From the NCBI GenBank assembly GCA_016124755.1, contig WGNA01000020.1, forward strand, positions 1 through 64,000: DNA of 64,000 bases. Direction: 5' to 3'. This DNA comes from Bacteroidota bacterium. GTDB lineage: Bacteria; Bacteroidota; Bacteroidia; NS11-12g; UBA9320. A program made the position numbers and the translations under genes. Below, in pieces: positions 53,706 through 62,822 of the stretch. The notes under the pieces are model-generated. The model saw only the letters and a program-made list of their open reading frames with translations, was not told where the DNA came from and did not search any database. The first letter of the stretch is position 1, and every line of letters starts with the position of its first letter.

Positions 53706-55709
53706 TCAAATCTTTTTTAATACAATAGTTTCATTAAAAGCATCTGAAATGCCATCGAGTAATTTATTCCAATCGGTAAAATACGATTTGTCCATAACGA
53801 GGACCGAACGTTCCAGTTTTAAAGTGTAAATCACCTGGCGACCTTTCACCACATAATCAATGGTAAAATGAAAGTCTCTGGTAACCCCGTCGAAGTTTTC
53901 CGGAACCGATTCCAGTTTATAACCTTCCGGAATATCTAATATGAGAACCACCGTGTGCAAGTCGCGGAAATTGTAAACAAAAGGGACATTGCGCCGGTCG
54001 TCGATTCGTTTTCCAATTCGCTTATGCAGATTCATATCTACATACATCTCATCTTCATACGAACTCACAAAGCCGGGAATCGTGAATTTATAATCCACTT
54101 CGATCGGTAATTCCTTGTCTTTTAAATTCCGGATATCAATGCTGTCGAGATGAAATTTATTCGTGCCTTTTTCGAGAATTGCCCGAAAATATTTTTCTCT
54201 TTCTTCCCGCTTTTCTCCCGACAATCTGTAACCGATATCGTCTTTATAATAACCGGTTACCAACAGATTTGCATCGCCTTTAATATTGCTGCCGGAAATG
54301 CTCAATCTGCAGGTATCTATAAATTGCGTAAACGAAGGCGGAGCAATCGGGACATCATAAACTTTAAATTCTGTATCTGAAAAACTTACCAATGCCTGTT
54401 TCCCCTGTATATGATCCGACACTTCGCCAAACGGAATATGCTTGTCGGTTGCATCCAGAAAATGAGGTTTGTTGTTTTCGTCGATCCACGTTGCGATCAT
54501 GTGGTTGTCGCTTGAGGGAGTGGGTACTTTATCATAATTATACGGAATATCCCGCGTGCCAATCCAGGTTAAATACGCTTTGATTCCTGCAATTCCGAGC
54601 ATGTCTTTCAGAATACTCGCCATGTCTTTACAATCACCGAAACGCTTGGTACAAACCTTTCCGGCAGGTCTCGGAACAAAACCCGCGAGCTCGTATTCAA
54701 AAGCGATGTACTGAATATTACTCTGCACCCATTTAAAAATTGCATCCACTTTTTCGCGCTCCGATTTCAGATCATGTGTAAGAGAATCAACGATTTCCTT
54801 CATCGCATCTACGCCATCCGTTTCGTCGTCGTATCCTTCAATTAATGAGCGATACCACTTGTGTAAATTCTCAACCGAACCCACAACCGGCTCACGACCC
54901 TGTGGCGTTTTATACGATTTAATAAATGTGTGAATCTGGGGAATATAAAATCGCGGTGACGGACCGTCAAATTCGAATTCAAATCCGTCGACGTTTTTCA
55001 TCGTCCACGTTATTACATTTAAATTTCCCTCTTTGGTTTTTTGGGTTGTAACATCTTCTTCTTTTAAATTGGTAAATACATATCCGATTTCCACATCGTC
55101 CGGATACGAAACAGAACAAAGAATTTTTTCGGAAGGATAATAACTCTGCATACTCACAGCCGTCATCAATTGTGGGAGTTTAACATCCAACGTGTAATTA
55201 ACCTCCGTTTTCACGCCCTTATTTACACCATAAAAATAAAATACCTTTTGTTTGGAATCGTCGTAGAAAACCCATGAACTTTCATTCACCCCATCACGAA
55301 AAGATTTAACTGGAACTCTTTTGTATTTACCATTTTTCTTCGGAATATAGGTGTTCGCTGCAAGTGATTTCAAACCAAAAAAAGAACTGTAATGAACCGT
55401 TTCTTTTTGCGCTGAGGAAACATCGTCTTTTAAATAAAGAGTTTCTTCTTTTATACTGTGTGTAACTGCAGGCTTCCCATCCACCATGCGGATATCATAC
55501 CGGTGTTCGATGGCGAGATGATAGGCATCCTTATCCGGAAATTTTGCGGCAATAGAGTCCACATTCTGCGCTCCGGCATAAAAGGAAATTAAAAAAAATA
55601 AGGAGATGCCGAAGCTGATCCGTTTCCAAGGATAAAAAATTCCACTCAAATTCGGGTACCCGCCGTTGTGTTTTACATTTATTCGTTGCGGGTATAAAAT
55701 GTTTTTCAT
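53706..55709 (-). CDS. DUF3857 protein with intact transglutaminase-like domain
   Basis: 667 residues; a hydrophobic signal is placed somewhat late (about 30-47, ending YAGAQ), so the true start may be downstream of 55709. DUF3857 occupies about 55-270. The transglutaminase core has Cys360 (FGDCKDMA), His403 (SDNHMIATW) and Asp419 (HFLDATDKH), the complete triad. A beta-rich C-terminal domain follows. Family members are secreted and likely act on peptides or peptidoglycan, but the substrate is unproven. Its ATG shares one base with the upstream gene's stop. Confidence 0.87.
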   Translation of the reverse strand: MKNILYPQRINVKHNGGYPNLSGIFYPWKRISFGISLFFLISFYAGAQNVDSIAAKFPDKDAYHLAIEHRYDIRMVDGKPAVTHSIKEETLYLKDDVSSAQKETVHYSSFFGLKSLAANTYIPKKNGKYKRVPVKSFRDGVNESSWVFYDDSKQKVFYFYGVNKGVKTEVNYTLDVKLPQLMTAVSMQSYYPSEKILCSVSYPDDVEIGYVFTNLKEEDVTTQKTKEGNLNVITWTMKNVDGFEFEFDGPSPRFYIPQIHTFIKSYKTPQGREPVVGSVENLHKWYRSLIEGYDDETDGVDAMKEIVDSLTHDLKSEREKVDAIFKWVQSNIQYIAFEYELAGFVPRPAGKVCTKRFGDCKDMASILKDMLGIAGIKAYLTWIGTRDIPYNYDKVPTPSSDNHMIATWIDENNKPHFLDATDKHIPFGEVSDHIQGKQALVSFSDTEFKVYDVPIAPPSFTQFIDTCRLSISGSNIKGDANLLVTGYYKDDIGYRLSGEKREEREKYFRAILEKGTNKFHLDSIDIRNLKDKELPIEVDYKFTIPGFVSSYEDEMYVDMNLHKRIGKRIDDRRNVPFVYNFRDLHTVVLILDIPEGYKLESVPENFDGVTRDFHFTIDYVVKGRQVIYTLKLERSVLVMDKSYFTDWNKLLDGISDAFNETIVLKKI

Positions 55710-58700
55710 CAGAATTCTCCTCCGTAAAATGTGTTGTCGAAATAATAGCGTGTTTTAGTTAACGCGCCTTTGTTGTTGTAGTATTTGCACAGGCCGTTCA
55801 GCTCACCGTGAACATAAGTGAATTCAATATCGGTTTTGCCGTTTGTATAATAGCGTACAAAGGTTCCGTTATATTCATCCTTTACATAGGTTCCCTTGTA
55901 CCACATGGTTCCGTCGGAGTAATACGCAACAATATCTCCGCTTCTCCAGCCTTTGTCGTAATGCAATGTTTTAAAAATTTTGCCTGTGGGATAATAATAG
56001 GTATACTCACCATCGTATTCGTCTTTTTCGATGGTAAATTCAATAGACTTTTTACCGTTTTGAAAATACGCTGTTACCGTTTGTCGCTCGCCATCGACCG
56101 GAATTTCTTCTACTGCTTTTCCGTCTTTCCCGAGATAGCTGTATCCAACCAGAAAATTATCAATGTACCGACGGATTATTGCCAGATCACCCGTAGGAAC
56201 GTAATATTTACAATTCCCCTGACGCAAACCTTCCTCGAAATATTCTTCATACATCACTTTACCATTATCAAAATATTCGGTGTATTTGCCATCAAGGTCT
56301 CCGTATAAATAACTGTATTCAGCCTGTAGTTTTCCATTTTTAAAATACTCAATTCCCTTTCCATGCCGGTCTCCGTACAAATAGTTAATTCGCTGACTTT
56401 CCTGACCATTTTCGAAATACCAGATCCATTCGCCATGTCTTTTATCGTTCACGAATTGACCCTTGGTTGAAATTTTACCATCTGCATTGTACCAGACAGC
56501 TTCACCGTCGACCACCCCGTTTTTATAGTTCAGTTTAACCCGTGTCTGCCCATTGGGATATTTTAATTCTAGCAATCCGTTTCCGTTATCTAACCAGACT
56601 TTTTGGAAATGGCCCATGGTATCGTAATAAAGACCACCATAATAATCTCCATGTTCGTAATATATTTCGGAGGTAATTCTTCCGTCCTGACCATAATAGA
56701 TCTGCCAACCGTGAAGTTCTCCCAGATCGTAATAAGATTTAGAAGTAATTACTCCTGCCGAATTTCGTCCGATGTATTCGCCTTGTCTTTCGTCGTCAAC
56801 ATAATATCCTTCCGTGGTAATAACCTTTCCGTCTTTTGAAAATTGAACATAATCCCCCTGAACCAAACCGTCAACCGTTTTATATCTGGTTTTCACCTGA
56901 CCCAGATTGTAGAAATACTCAATGGTTCCGTTTGAAACTCCTTCTTTAAAATTCTCTGTTGCTTTTAATATTTTATTCGGATAATATAATTTTCGTTTCC
57001 CGTGTAATTCCCCTTTTTGCATTTCACTTTGCAAGTACATGTAGCCACGGGTATTGTATCCTTTGTATTCAATCGCTTTTCCGGTCTTTTCGCCTTTAGA
57101 CAGAACTTTTCCTTCTTTAGAATAAAAACTGTATTTAATTAAATCTCCTTTTTTATATTCTTCATCGCTCAACTTTTCACCACTCGGATAATACGTTGTT
57201 GAAACACCGGAAATTTTCCCTGTCTCATCCAACACATTTTTTACGAGTAGAGAACCGTCGTTGTAGTACGATGAACTTTCTCCAACGAGTTTATTGTCTT
57301 TATACCTGCTCTCTCTTTTGAGTTTACCATTTTCAAAATAGATTTTCTCGAACCCGTCGTATTTCCCGTCTTTAAATGCGGCTTCATACGACAGGTTTCC
57401 ATTGTCGTACCATCGCCTTTCAATTCCCTGGATCAGATCATTTTCGTAATTCATAGAATCCGACATTTGCCCGCTCGGAAAATATTTCAATAAAAGTCCG
57501 TTGAGTTTGTCGTCTTTATACGTTCCTTCCAAATAAAGTTTGCCGTTCTGGTGATAGGTTCTTACCGGGCCGTTGAGCACTCCGTTTTTATAAACCACCT
57601 CGCGCCGGATTCCACCCGTCTGATAATAATATTTTACATCGCCATCGAATAAATTATCTTTAAAAGTGCCCTTTTGAACTAAAACCCCGTGATCGTTATA
57701 GCTCTCATAATCACCGTTGAGATTACCCTGAGAATAATTAATTACTTGACTGAGCACACCCATGTGATTGTAAGTCTTCCAGGTTCCGTCTTGTTTATCA
57801 TTTTTAAAATTGCCCTCCGTGCTCATCGAACCGCTTTTATTATAAAACTGCCAATAACCCCGATGCGTTGAATTGGTGTATTCCCCGATGCCGATCAGGT
57901 TGCTGTTTTCATAGTGATATTCAATTTTTCCCGAGCCATCTTCCTTTTCGTGCATACCGAATAAATCTGTAAAGTTTCGGCTGTACCACGACAGGAATGC
58001 ATTGGTTTTAGATTGTTTAGCGCGAACTGTTTTTCCGATTTTAGAATTCGGATCCAGATTACGCATCAGGTAATAACTCATTCCTTCAAATACCCCGTCT
58101 TTATACAATTTCTCAAAAAACGGTTTGTAGTATTCGTTCCAGAACCCTTCTTCATCACTGTCGACAGAAGACAAACTGCTCAACAGAAGATAGCTTTGTT
58201 TAACAATGGGTTCTTTGAGTTTCGATTCAACTTTAAATTTTTTATTAAAAGAGAATTTGTTCCGGATCAGCTCATCGATATCCTGATAGCCCTGTTCCAG
58301 ATTTTTGAGTTTGCTGTACGTTGTATCGCCATCCATGGTTCCGCCAACATAGCGATCGACGTAGATTAATACATTCACATTTGCTTCGGAATTACTTTGC
58401 ACCATCAGATACATCAGATACGACATCAGCGCCTGACTTTCCCACTCGCGCGCCATACATATATTGCCGAGCATGAGGTGAGAATTCGCGTGATACGGAT
58501 TCATACGAAGATTGGCGTAGATCGTCTCCATTGCTTCGTCGTAGCGATCGGCCCGCATTTCGGAAACCGCTTTGTTGTAACGCAGACTTGAATTAAAAGG
58601 AAAGAGTTTTATGCCCCGGTTGTACAGGTTGATCGCACTGTCGTACATTTTAAGTTCTGAGTACGAGGTTCCGAAATTCCGGAAGAACTCAGCCTGGTAA

Positions 58701-58990
58701 ACCGAGTTTAACTCCAACCCTTTTTTGCAGGTCTCCATTGCTCCCCGATAATTTTCATCTTTGATCTGACTGAGCGACATTTCGTAAAGAGCGAGGGCAT
58801 AATTCGTATCGTTACGATGCACTTTCTGATATTCCCTGATTGCACTTTTGTACGCCTCCTTTTCGTGGAATTCGTATCCCTTGATCAGGAAGTCAGCAGA
58901 ATTCTGAACAGAATAGTTCTGCGCATACGTAAATAAAGAAGTGGTTGTGATGAGAGCCGTTAAGGCAAATAGTTTGATTGGCTGGTTCAT
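55709..58990 (-). CDS. Secreted TPR and YwqK/MORN-2 repeat protein
   Basis: 1093 residues from ATG 58990; the frame extends further upstream, but this start gives the signal peptide ending FTYAQ (24). The N-terminal 300 residues hold TPR-like helices (ALALYEMSLSQIKDENYRGA, RADRYDEAMETIYANLRMNP). After about 380 comes a long string of 20-25 residue repeats of the form GxxxxYYxxGxxxxxxxYxxGxxxG, such as YDGFEKIYFENGKLKRESRY. These are of the MORN-2/YwqK type and number more than twenty to the end. The first gene of the three-gene operon. Confidence 0.87.
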   Translation of the reverse strand: MNQPIKLFALTALITTTSLFTYAQNYSVQNSADFLIKGYEFHEKEAYKSAIREYQKVHRNDTNYALALYEMSLSQIKDENYRGAMETCKKGLELNSVYQAEFFRNFGTSYSELKMYDSAINLYNRGIKLFPFNSSLRYNKAVSEMRADRYDEAMETIYANLRMNPYHANSHLMLGNICMAREWESQALMSYLMYLMVQSNSEANVNVLIYVDRYVGGTMDGDTTYSKLKNLEQGYQDIDELIRNKFSFNKKFKVESKLKEPIVKQSYLLLSSLSSVDSDEEGFWNEYYKPFFEKLYKDGVFEGMSYYLMRNLDPNSKIGKTVRAKQSKTNAFLSWYSRNFTDLFGMHEKEDGSGKIEYHYENSNLIGIGEYTNSTHRGYWQFYNKSGSMSTEGNFKNDKQDGTWKTYNHMGVLSQVINYSQGNLNGDYESYNDHGVLVQKGTFKDNLFDGDVKYYYQTGGIRREVVYKNGVLNGPVRTYHQNGKLYLEGTYKDDKLNGLLLKYFPSGQMSDSMNYENDLIQGIERRWYDNGNLSYEAAFKDGKYDGFEKIYFENGKLKRESRYKDNKLVGESSSYYNDGSLLVKNVLDETGKISGVSTTYYPSGEKLSDEEYKKGDLIKYSFYSKEGKVLSKGEKTGKAIEYKGYNTRGYMYLQSEMQKGELHGKRKLYYPNKILKATENFKEGVSNGTIEYFYNLGQVKTRYKTVDGLVQGDYVQFSKDGKVITTEGYYVDDERQGEYIGRNSAGVITSKSYYDLGELHGWQIYYGQDGRITSEIYYEHGDYYGGLYYDTMGHFQKVWLDNGNGLLELKYPNGQTRVKLNYKNGVVDGEAVWYNADGKISTKGQFVNDKRHGEWIWYFENGQESQRINYLYGDRHGKGIEYFKNGKLQAEYSYLYGDLDGKYTEYFDNGKVMYEEYFEEGLRQGNCKYYVPTGDLAIIRRYIDNFLVGYSYLGKDGKAVEEIPVDGERQTVTAYFQNGKKSIEFTIEKDEYDGEYTYYYPTGKIFKTLHYDKGWRSGDIVAYYSDGTMWYKGTYVKDEYNGTFVRYYTNGKTDIEFTYVHGELNGLCKYYNNKGALTKTRYYFDNTFYGGEF

Positions 58991-59491
58991 AAATGAATCG
59001 CTGAATACTTTTGGTTTTTTGTTTGTTGAGAGGGCACAATGCTCAATGTCCCGCATTCTGTTCGGGCAATATAGCAATTTCAATTGATAGTAAAATGGTA
59101 AATGGTTTTTGTCGGATTAAATCTTTTGTCGCAAAGTGAATCCGGTTTTGAAAAAGAGAATTTTGCTTTGATCGGAAGGTGCCGACTCTGAACAATTCGG
59201 GCGTGCAATAATTCATCTGTACTTCTTCAGAATCTCGGTTGGCATTCATTTAAGTCAGACGGAATCGGTGCTCCTTAAAGCAGTTCTGCAACGTTCAGTT
59301 ATTAAAAAAATAGCGGATGATCAAAATTGAACATCCGCTGATTTATTGAATTTGGTGTTTGAGCAGATATGTTTATCATGCGCGTTAGAAAGGGCTTAAG
59401 CCCTTCTCATGCCTTCGAGCATCACTTTAACCACCCCGAACAATTCCTCCTCTCCCGCAACTTCAAACGGTTGGCATTCCGACGAACAACA
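58991..59491. other. Gene-free stretch with palindrome and terminator
   Basis: About 500 bases holding no supported gene. Besides the terminator at 59312-59339, there is a perfect 16-base palindrome AAGGGCTTAAGCCCTT (59390-59405). The palindrome is not followed by T-rich sequence on either side and may be a second, weaker stop or a binding site. The promoter of the TPR/YwqK operon must lie near 59000-59110, where a TATATTGC box is a weak candidate. Confidence 0.5.
59312..59339 (-). terminator. Intrinsic terminator after nhaD
   Basis: AGCGGATG (59312-59319) and CATCCGCT (59332-59339) pair perfectly around a 12-base loop. On the minus strand the hairpin is followed by ATTTTTTT, about 150 bases past the nhaD stop. 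Confidence 0.75.
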
Positions 59492-60805
59492 TCAACCCAA
59501 AAACTGATGCATAAGCCAAAACACAGCAATTCCGGAAACATAACCCGATAGTGCCAGAAGCGAAATCCTTTTTAAATACCAAAGAAAGTCGATGTGCAAA
59601 ATACCCATGGTAGCCACTCCGGCCGCCGACCCTATTATAAGGCAACTTCCTCCCGTACCGGCACAGAATGCAAGCAAATCCCAGAACAAATGATCCTGCG
59701 GATAAAGCGAAAGATTATACATCCCCATAGCTCCGGCCACCAAAGGCACGTTATCGACAACCGACGAAAGCAGTCCGATCACCGTGTTGATCCACCAGAT
59801 ACTTCCCAGATGTTCTTCTAATGAATGGGCGAGCTGGGCCAAATGTCCTGCTGTTTGCAGTGCCGCTACCGCCAGCAGAATTCCCAGAAAAAACAAAATA
59901 CTCGGAGTATCGACTCTTTCGAGAACCGATGAAATGGAAAGCGACTTCCGATGCTGACTTTCCTTGTTTCTATGAAGAATTTCAGTAGTAACCCAAAGCG
60001 ATCCGAGTCCGAATAAAATGCCGATGAACGGGGGCAAATGGGTGAGCGTTTTAAAAACCGGCACAAACAAAAGTGCGGCGGTTCCCATAATTAATACTAA
60101 TCTTTTTTCACGCTCCGGAACGTGGATCGCTCCTTTATGTGCGAGATCATGACCGGTTGCAGTTTGCAGGTTTCCTTTCATTTTAAAACTCAGAATAGCC
60201 AGCGGAACTCCGATGCAAACCAGACTCGGTATCAGAACTTTCATCACGATGTGGGCTGCCGAAACGTTGCCGCCGATCCACAACATAATCGTGGTAACAT
60301 CACCAATCGGAGACCATGCTCCTCCGGCATTGGCAGCGATTATCATTAATCCGGCGAACATCCACAGATCTTCTTTATCATGAATTATTTTCCGGAGTAA
60401 AGTCGCCATTACAATGGAAGTGGTGAGATTGTCGAGTACCGAACTCATAAAAAATGTTGTGAGTGAAAGAATCACCAGCAACTTGCTTTTGGAAGTAGTT
60501 GAAATACGTTGGGTGATGATCGAAAAACCCCCGTGTGCGTCAACCAGTTCAACAATGGTCATAGCTCCGAGAAGAAAGAACAGAATGCCGCCGATATCTC
60601 CGATGTGATGCATCAGGGTTTCATCCATTTTCAATATTCCGGACTCTCCCGAAACATGAAGAATATCGTCTCTTCCGATCGCGAGAGCAACCCAGCAGAA
60701 AACAGCAGTTAACAATGCCGAAGCAGCTTTATTGATTTTTAACGGGTGTTCCAGTGCGATGGCCACATAGCCCAGAACGAATATGATTGCAATAAATAAG
60801 TACAC
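59492..60805 (-). CDS. nhaD: NhaD-type sodium/proton antiporter
   Basis: 437 residues, about twelve hydrophobic helices. Exchanges cytoplasmic Na+ (or Li+) for external H+. The NhaD signatures are present: SSVLDNLTTSIVM and NAGGAWSPIGDVTT, with a second DNVP motif (SVVDNVPLVAGAMGM) and GTGGSCLIIGSAAGV in the C-terminal half, as expected for the inverted-repeat ion transporter fold. GTG start at 60805. A TAATTTTC box 10-20 bases upstream is a weak promoter candidate. Confidence 0.93.
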   Translation of the reverse strand: MYLFIAIIFVLGYVAIALEHPLKINKAASALLTAVFCWVALAIGRDDILHVSGESGILKMDETLMHHIGDIGGILFFLLGAMTIVELVDAHGGFSIITQRISTTSKSKLLVILSLTTFFMSSVLDNLTTSIVMATLLRKIIHDKEDLWMFAGLMIIAANAGGAWSPIGDVTTIMLWIGGNVSAAHIVMKVLIPSLVCIGVPLAILSFKMKGNLQTATGHDLAHKGAIHVPEREKRLVLIMGTAALLFVPVFKTLTHLPPFIGILFGLGSLWVTTEILHRNKESQHRKSLSISSVLERVDTPSILFFLGILLAVAALQTAGHLAQLAHSLEEHLGSIWWINTVIGLLSSVVDNVPLVAGAMGMYNLSLYPQDHLFWDLLAFCAGTGGSCLIIGSAAGVATMGILHIDFLWYLKRISLLALSGYVSGIAVFWLMHQFLG

Positions 60806-60890
60806 TAAAGGAAAATTAAGAATTGAGAATTAAAGAATTAAGAATGAGAATTGGCGGGCTTTGCCGGTTTAATTCAGGCGCCCGGAAACC

Positions 60891-61238
60891 TCAAATTCTG
60901 AAAACACAATTCTTTAGAAATAAGTGCGCCGGCGGATTTGCTACATGTGTTCCGGATGTAATTCTGAACGCATTAAAATTACCAGAGGAAAGGGCATTAA
61001 CCTCCGGATTTTTAGATAAGATTTCGTTTTTCCTGTCCAGACTAAAATCCTCGGTGATATCGAGAACCAGTGCATTCGCGGCTAACAAATCATGCGTTAC
61101 CGGGAGATCGTCTGCGTAAACTCCGCTTTCTGGAACTGAAAAATACGGTATGCTGAGAAACATATCTTCAGCCCGCTCTCCGGTATGTATCGGGGAGATT
61201 AAAACAAGAATCCGTAATACCAGTAATGCTAAATTCAT
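60891..61238 (-). CDS. Small hypothetical protein, doubtful
   Basis: 115 residues from ATG 61238. A hydrophobic start (LALLVLRILVLISP) could be a signal, followed by an acidic middle (SVPESGVYADDLPVTHDLLA, VLDITEDFSLDRKNE). A plus-strand frame overlaps much of it, with no better support. No family match recognised. Kept because the composition is coding-like and it sits in an otherwise unexplained gap. Confidence 0.4.
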   Translation of the reverse strand: MNLALLVLRILVLISPIHTGERAEDMFLSIPYFSVPESGVYADDLPVTHDLLAANALVLDITEDFSLDRKNEILSKNPEVNALSSGNFNAFRITSGTHVANPPAHLFLKNCVFRI

Positions 61239-61422
61239 AGGCTGGATTCGGCGGCAAAAGTACAAATGGAATAATATGCGTTTGCACCCGGACTAATTTT
61301 CTTGCTGCGGGTTCAGACAAACAGCATTCTCCTTGCGACTCCAGTCTTTTGTTTCCAATCCTGACCAATATCATCTTTCGGGTGTCGGGCATAAACTAAT
61401 GTTGCGACCTAATTGCAAATCG

Positions 61423-62817
61423 ATGATTAAAACGATAATAGAACCCTTCCGGATTAAAATGGTGGAACCTATTACCATGCATTCCGAAGAAGAACGGGTT
61501 GCCTTTCTCAAAAAAGCCAGATACAACCCTTTTCAACTTTCATCAGATGAAGTAATAATTGATCTGCTAACCGACAGTGGAACTTCTGCCATGAGTGCTC
61601 GTCAATGGGCGGGAATGATGGAAGGCGATGAGTCTTACGCAGGTTCTCAGTCGTGGTTAAAAATGGAAAGAGCCATCCGGGATCTCACCGGAATGGAATT
61701 TATTTTACCCACGCATCAAGGTCGTGCAGCCGAGAGAATTATATACACTTTACTCGGTGGAAAAGGAAAGACTTTTATTTCCAATACTCATTTTGATACC
61801 ACACGGGCAAATATTGAATTCAGTGGTGCCGAAGCCATCGACATCCCGATTGAAGAAGGTAAACAACCGCAGACTCTTCATCCTTTTAAAGGAAATATGG
61901 ATGTCGCATTATTAGAAGAACTCATCATAAATAAAGGGGCCGAAAACATCGGTGCGGTAATTCTCACCGTAACGAATAATAGCGGCGGAGGACAACCGGT
62001 AAGTATGACCAACGCCCGCAATGTTTCCCAAATCTGTCGAAAGCACGGGGTTCGCTTCCTTCTCGATATGTGTCGCATTGCCGAGAACGCCTATTTCATT
62101 CAACTTCGGGAAGAGGAATTCAGAGATGTAAGTTGCTATAACATCGCCCGGGAAATGTTGTCTCTGGCCGACGGTGCGGTAATGAGTTCTAAAAAAGATG
62201 CGCTGGTGAACATGGGCGGTTTTCTTTCCCTCCGGGATCAGGCTCTCGCCGATGAATGTAAAAACCTTTTGATTATCACGGAAGGATTCACAACATACGG
62301 AGGATTATCCGGTCGCGATATGGAAGCAATTGCGATCGGGTTGAAAGAAGTTTTTCAACCCGACTACCTGCATTACAGAATCCGGAGTACGCAATATCTG
62401 GGGGAAAAGCTCACCGAACTCGGAGTACCTATCATGCAACCAACCGGTGGTCATGCTGTATATGTGGATGCCCGAAACTTTTATAATCATATTCCGGTTG
62501 ATGAATATCCGGGACAAGCGTTGGTTTGTGATCTGTACATAACCGGTGGAATTCGTGCCGTGGAAGTAGGTTCCGTAATGTTCGGTAAATATGCCGGAGA
62601 CGGGTCGTTTATTCCTGCGCCGATGGATTTGGTTCGACTGGCAATTCCCCGAAGAGTTTATACGCAAAGTCACATGGAATATGTTGCTGAAGTCTTCTCC
62701 ATTTTAGTGAAGAACAAGCATAAATCAACCGGATTTAAAATCACCAAAGAGCCCGAGTTCCTCCGTCATTTTACGGCGGAGTTTGAGCCGGTGGGTTTGG
62801 TTTCCGGGATGAATTGA
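61423..62817 (+). CDS. tnaA: Tryptophanase
   Basis: 464 residues from ATG 61423, matching the usual length; the longer frame from 61333 adds 30 unlikely residues. PLP-dependent cleavage of L-tryptophan to indole, pyruvate and ammonia. The PLP lysine is in MSSKKDALV (Lys258) and the fold block THQGRAAE is intact. Diagnostic positions favour tryptophanase over tyrosine phenol-lyase: Asp125 in HFDTT (Thr in the lyase), Val in RAVEVG (Arg in the lyase) and His449 in LRHFTA (Phe in the lyase). No tnaB or tnaC is seen nearby. Confidence 0.93.
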   Translation: MIKTIIEPFRIKMVEPITMHSEEERVAFLKKARYNPFQLSSDEVIIDLLTDSGTSAMSARQWAGMMEGDESYAGSQSWLKMERAIRDLTGMEFILPTHQGRAAERIIYTLLGGKGKTFISNTHFDTTRANIEFSGAEAIDIPIEEGKQPQTLHPFKGNMDVALLEELIINKGAENIGAVILTVTNNSGGGQPVSMTNARNVSQICRKHGVRFLLDMCRIAENAYFIQLREEEFRDVSCYNIAREMLSLADGAVMSSKKDALVNMGGFLSLRDQALADECKNLLIITEGFTTYGGLSGRDMEAIAIGLKEVFQPDYLHYRIRSTQYLGEKLTELGVPIMQPTGGHAVYVDARNFYNHIPVDEYPGQALVCDLYITGGIRAVEVGSVMFGKYAGDGSFIPAPMDLVRLAIPRRVYTQSHMEYVAEVFSILVKNKHKSTGFKITKEPEFLRHFTAEFEPVGLVSGMN

Positions 62818-62822
62818 AGAAT

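Noticed and set aside
59390-59405. Palindrome AAGGGCTTAAGCCCTT as a terminator
   Set aside because: No T-run on either side, and a better terminator for the same gene is at 59312-59339.
60823-61119. 98-codon plus-strand frame opposite the small minus-strand gene
   Set aside because: It starts in a simple AATTAAGAATGAGAATT-type stretch and has no signal or family features.
61423-62817. Tyrosine phenol-lyase
   Set aside because: Asp125, the Val in RAVEVG and His449 match tryptophanase, not the lyase.
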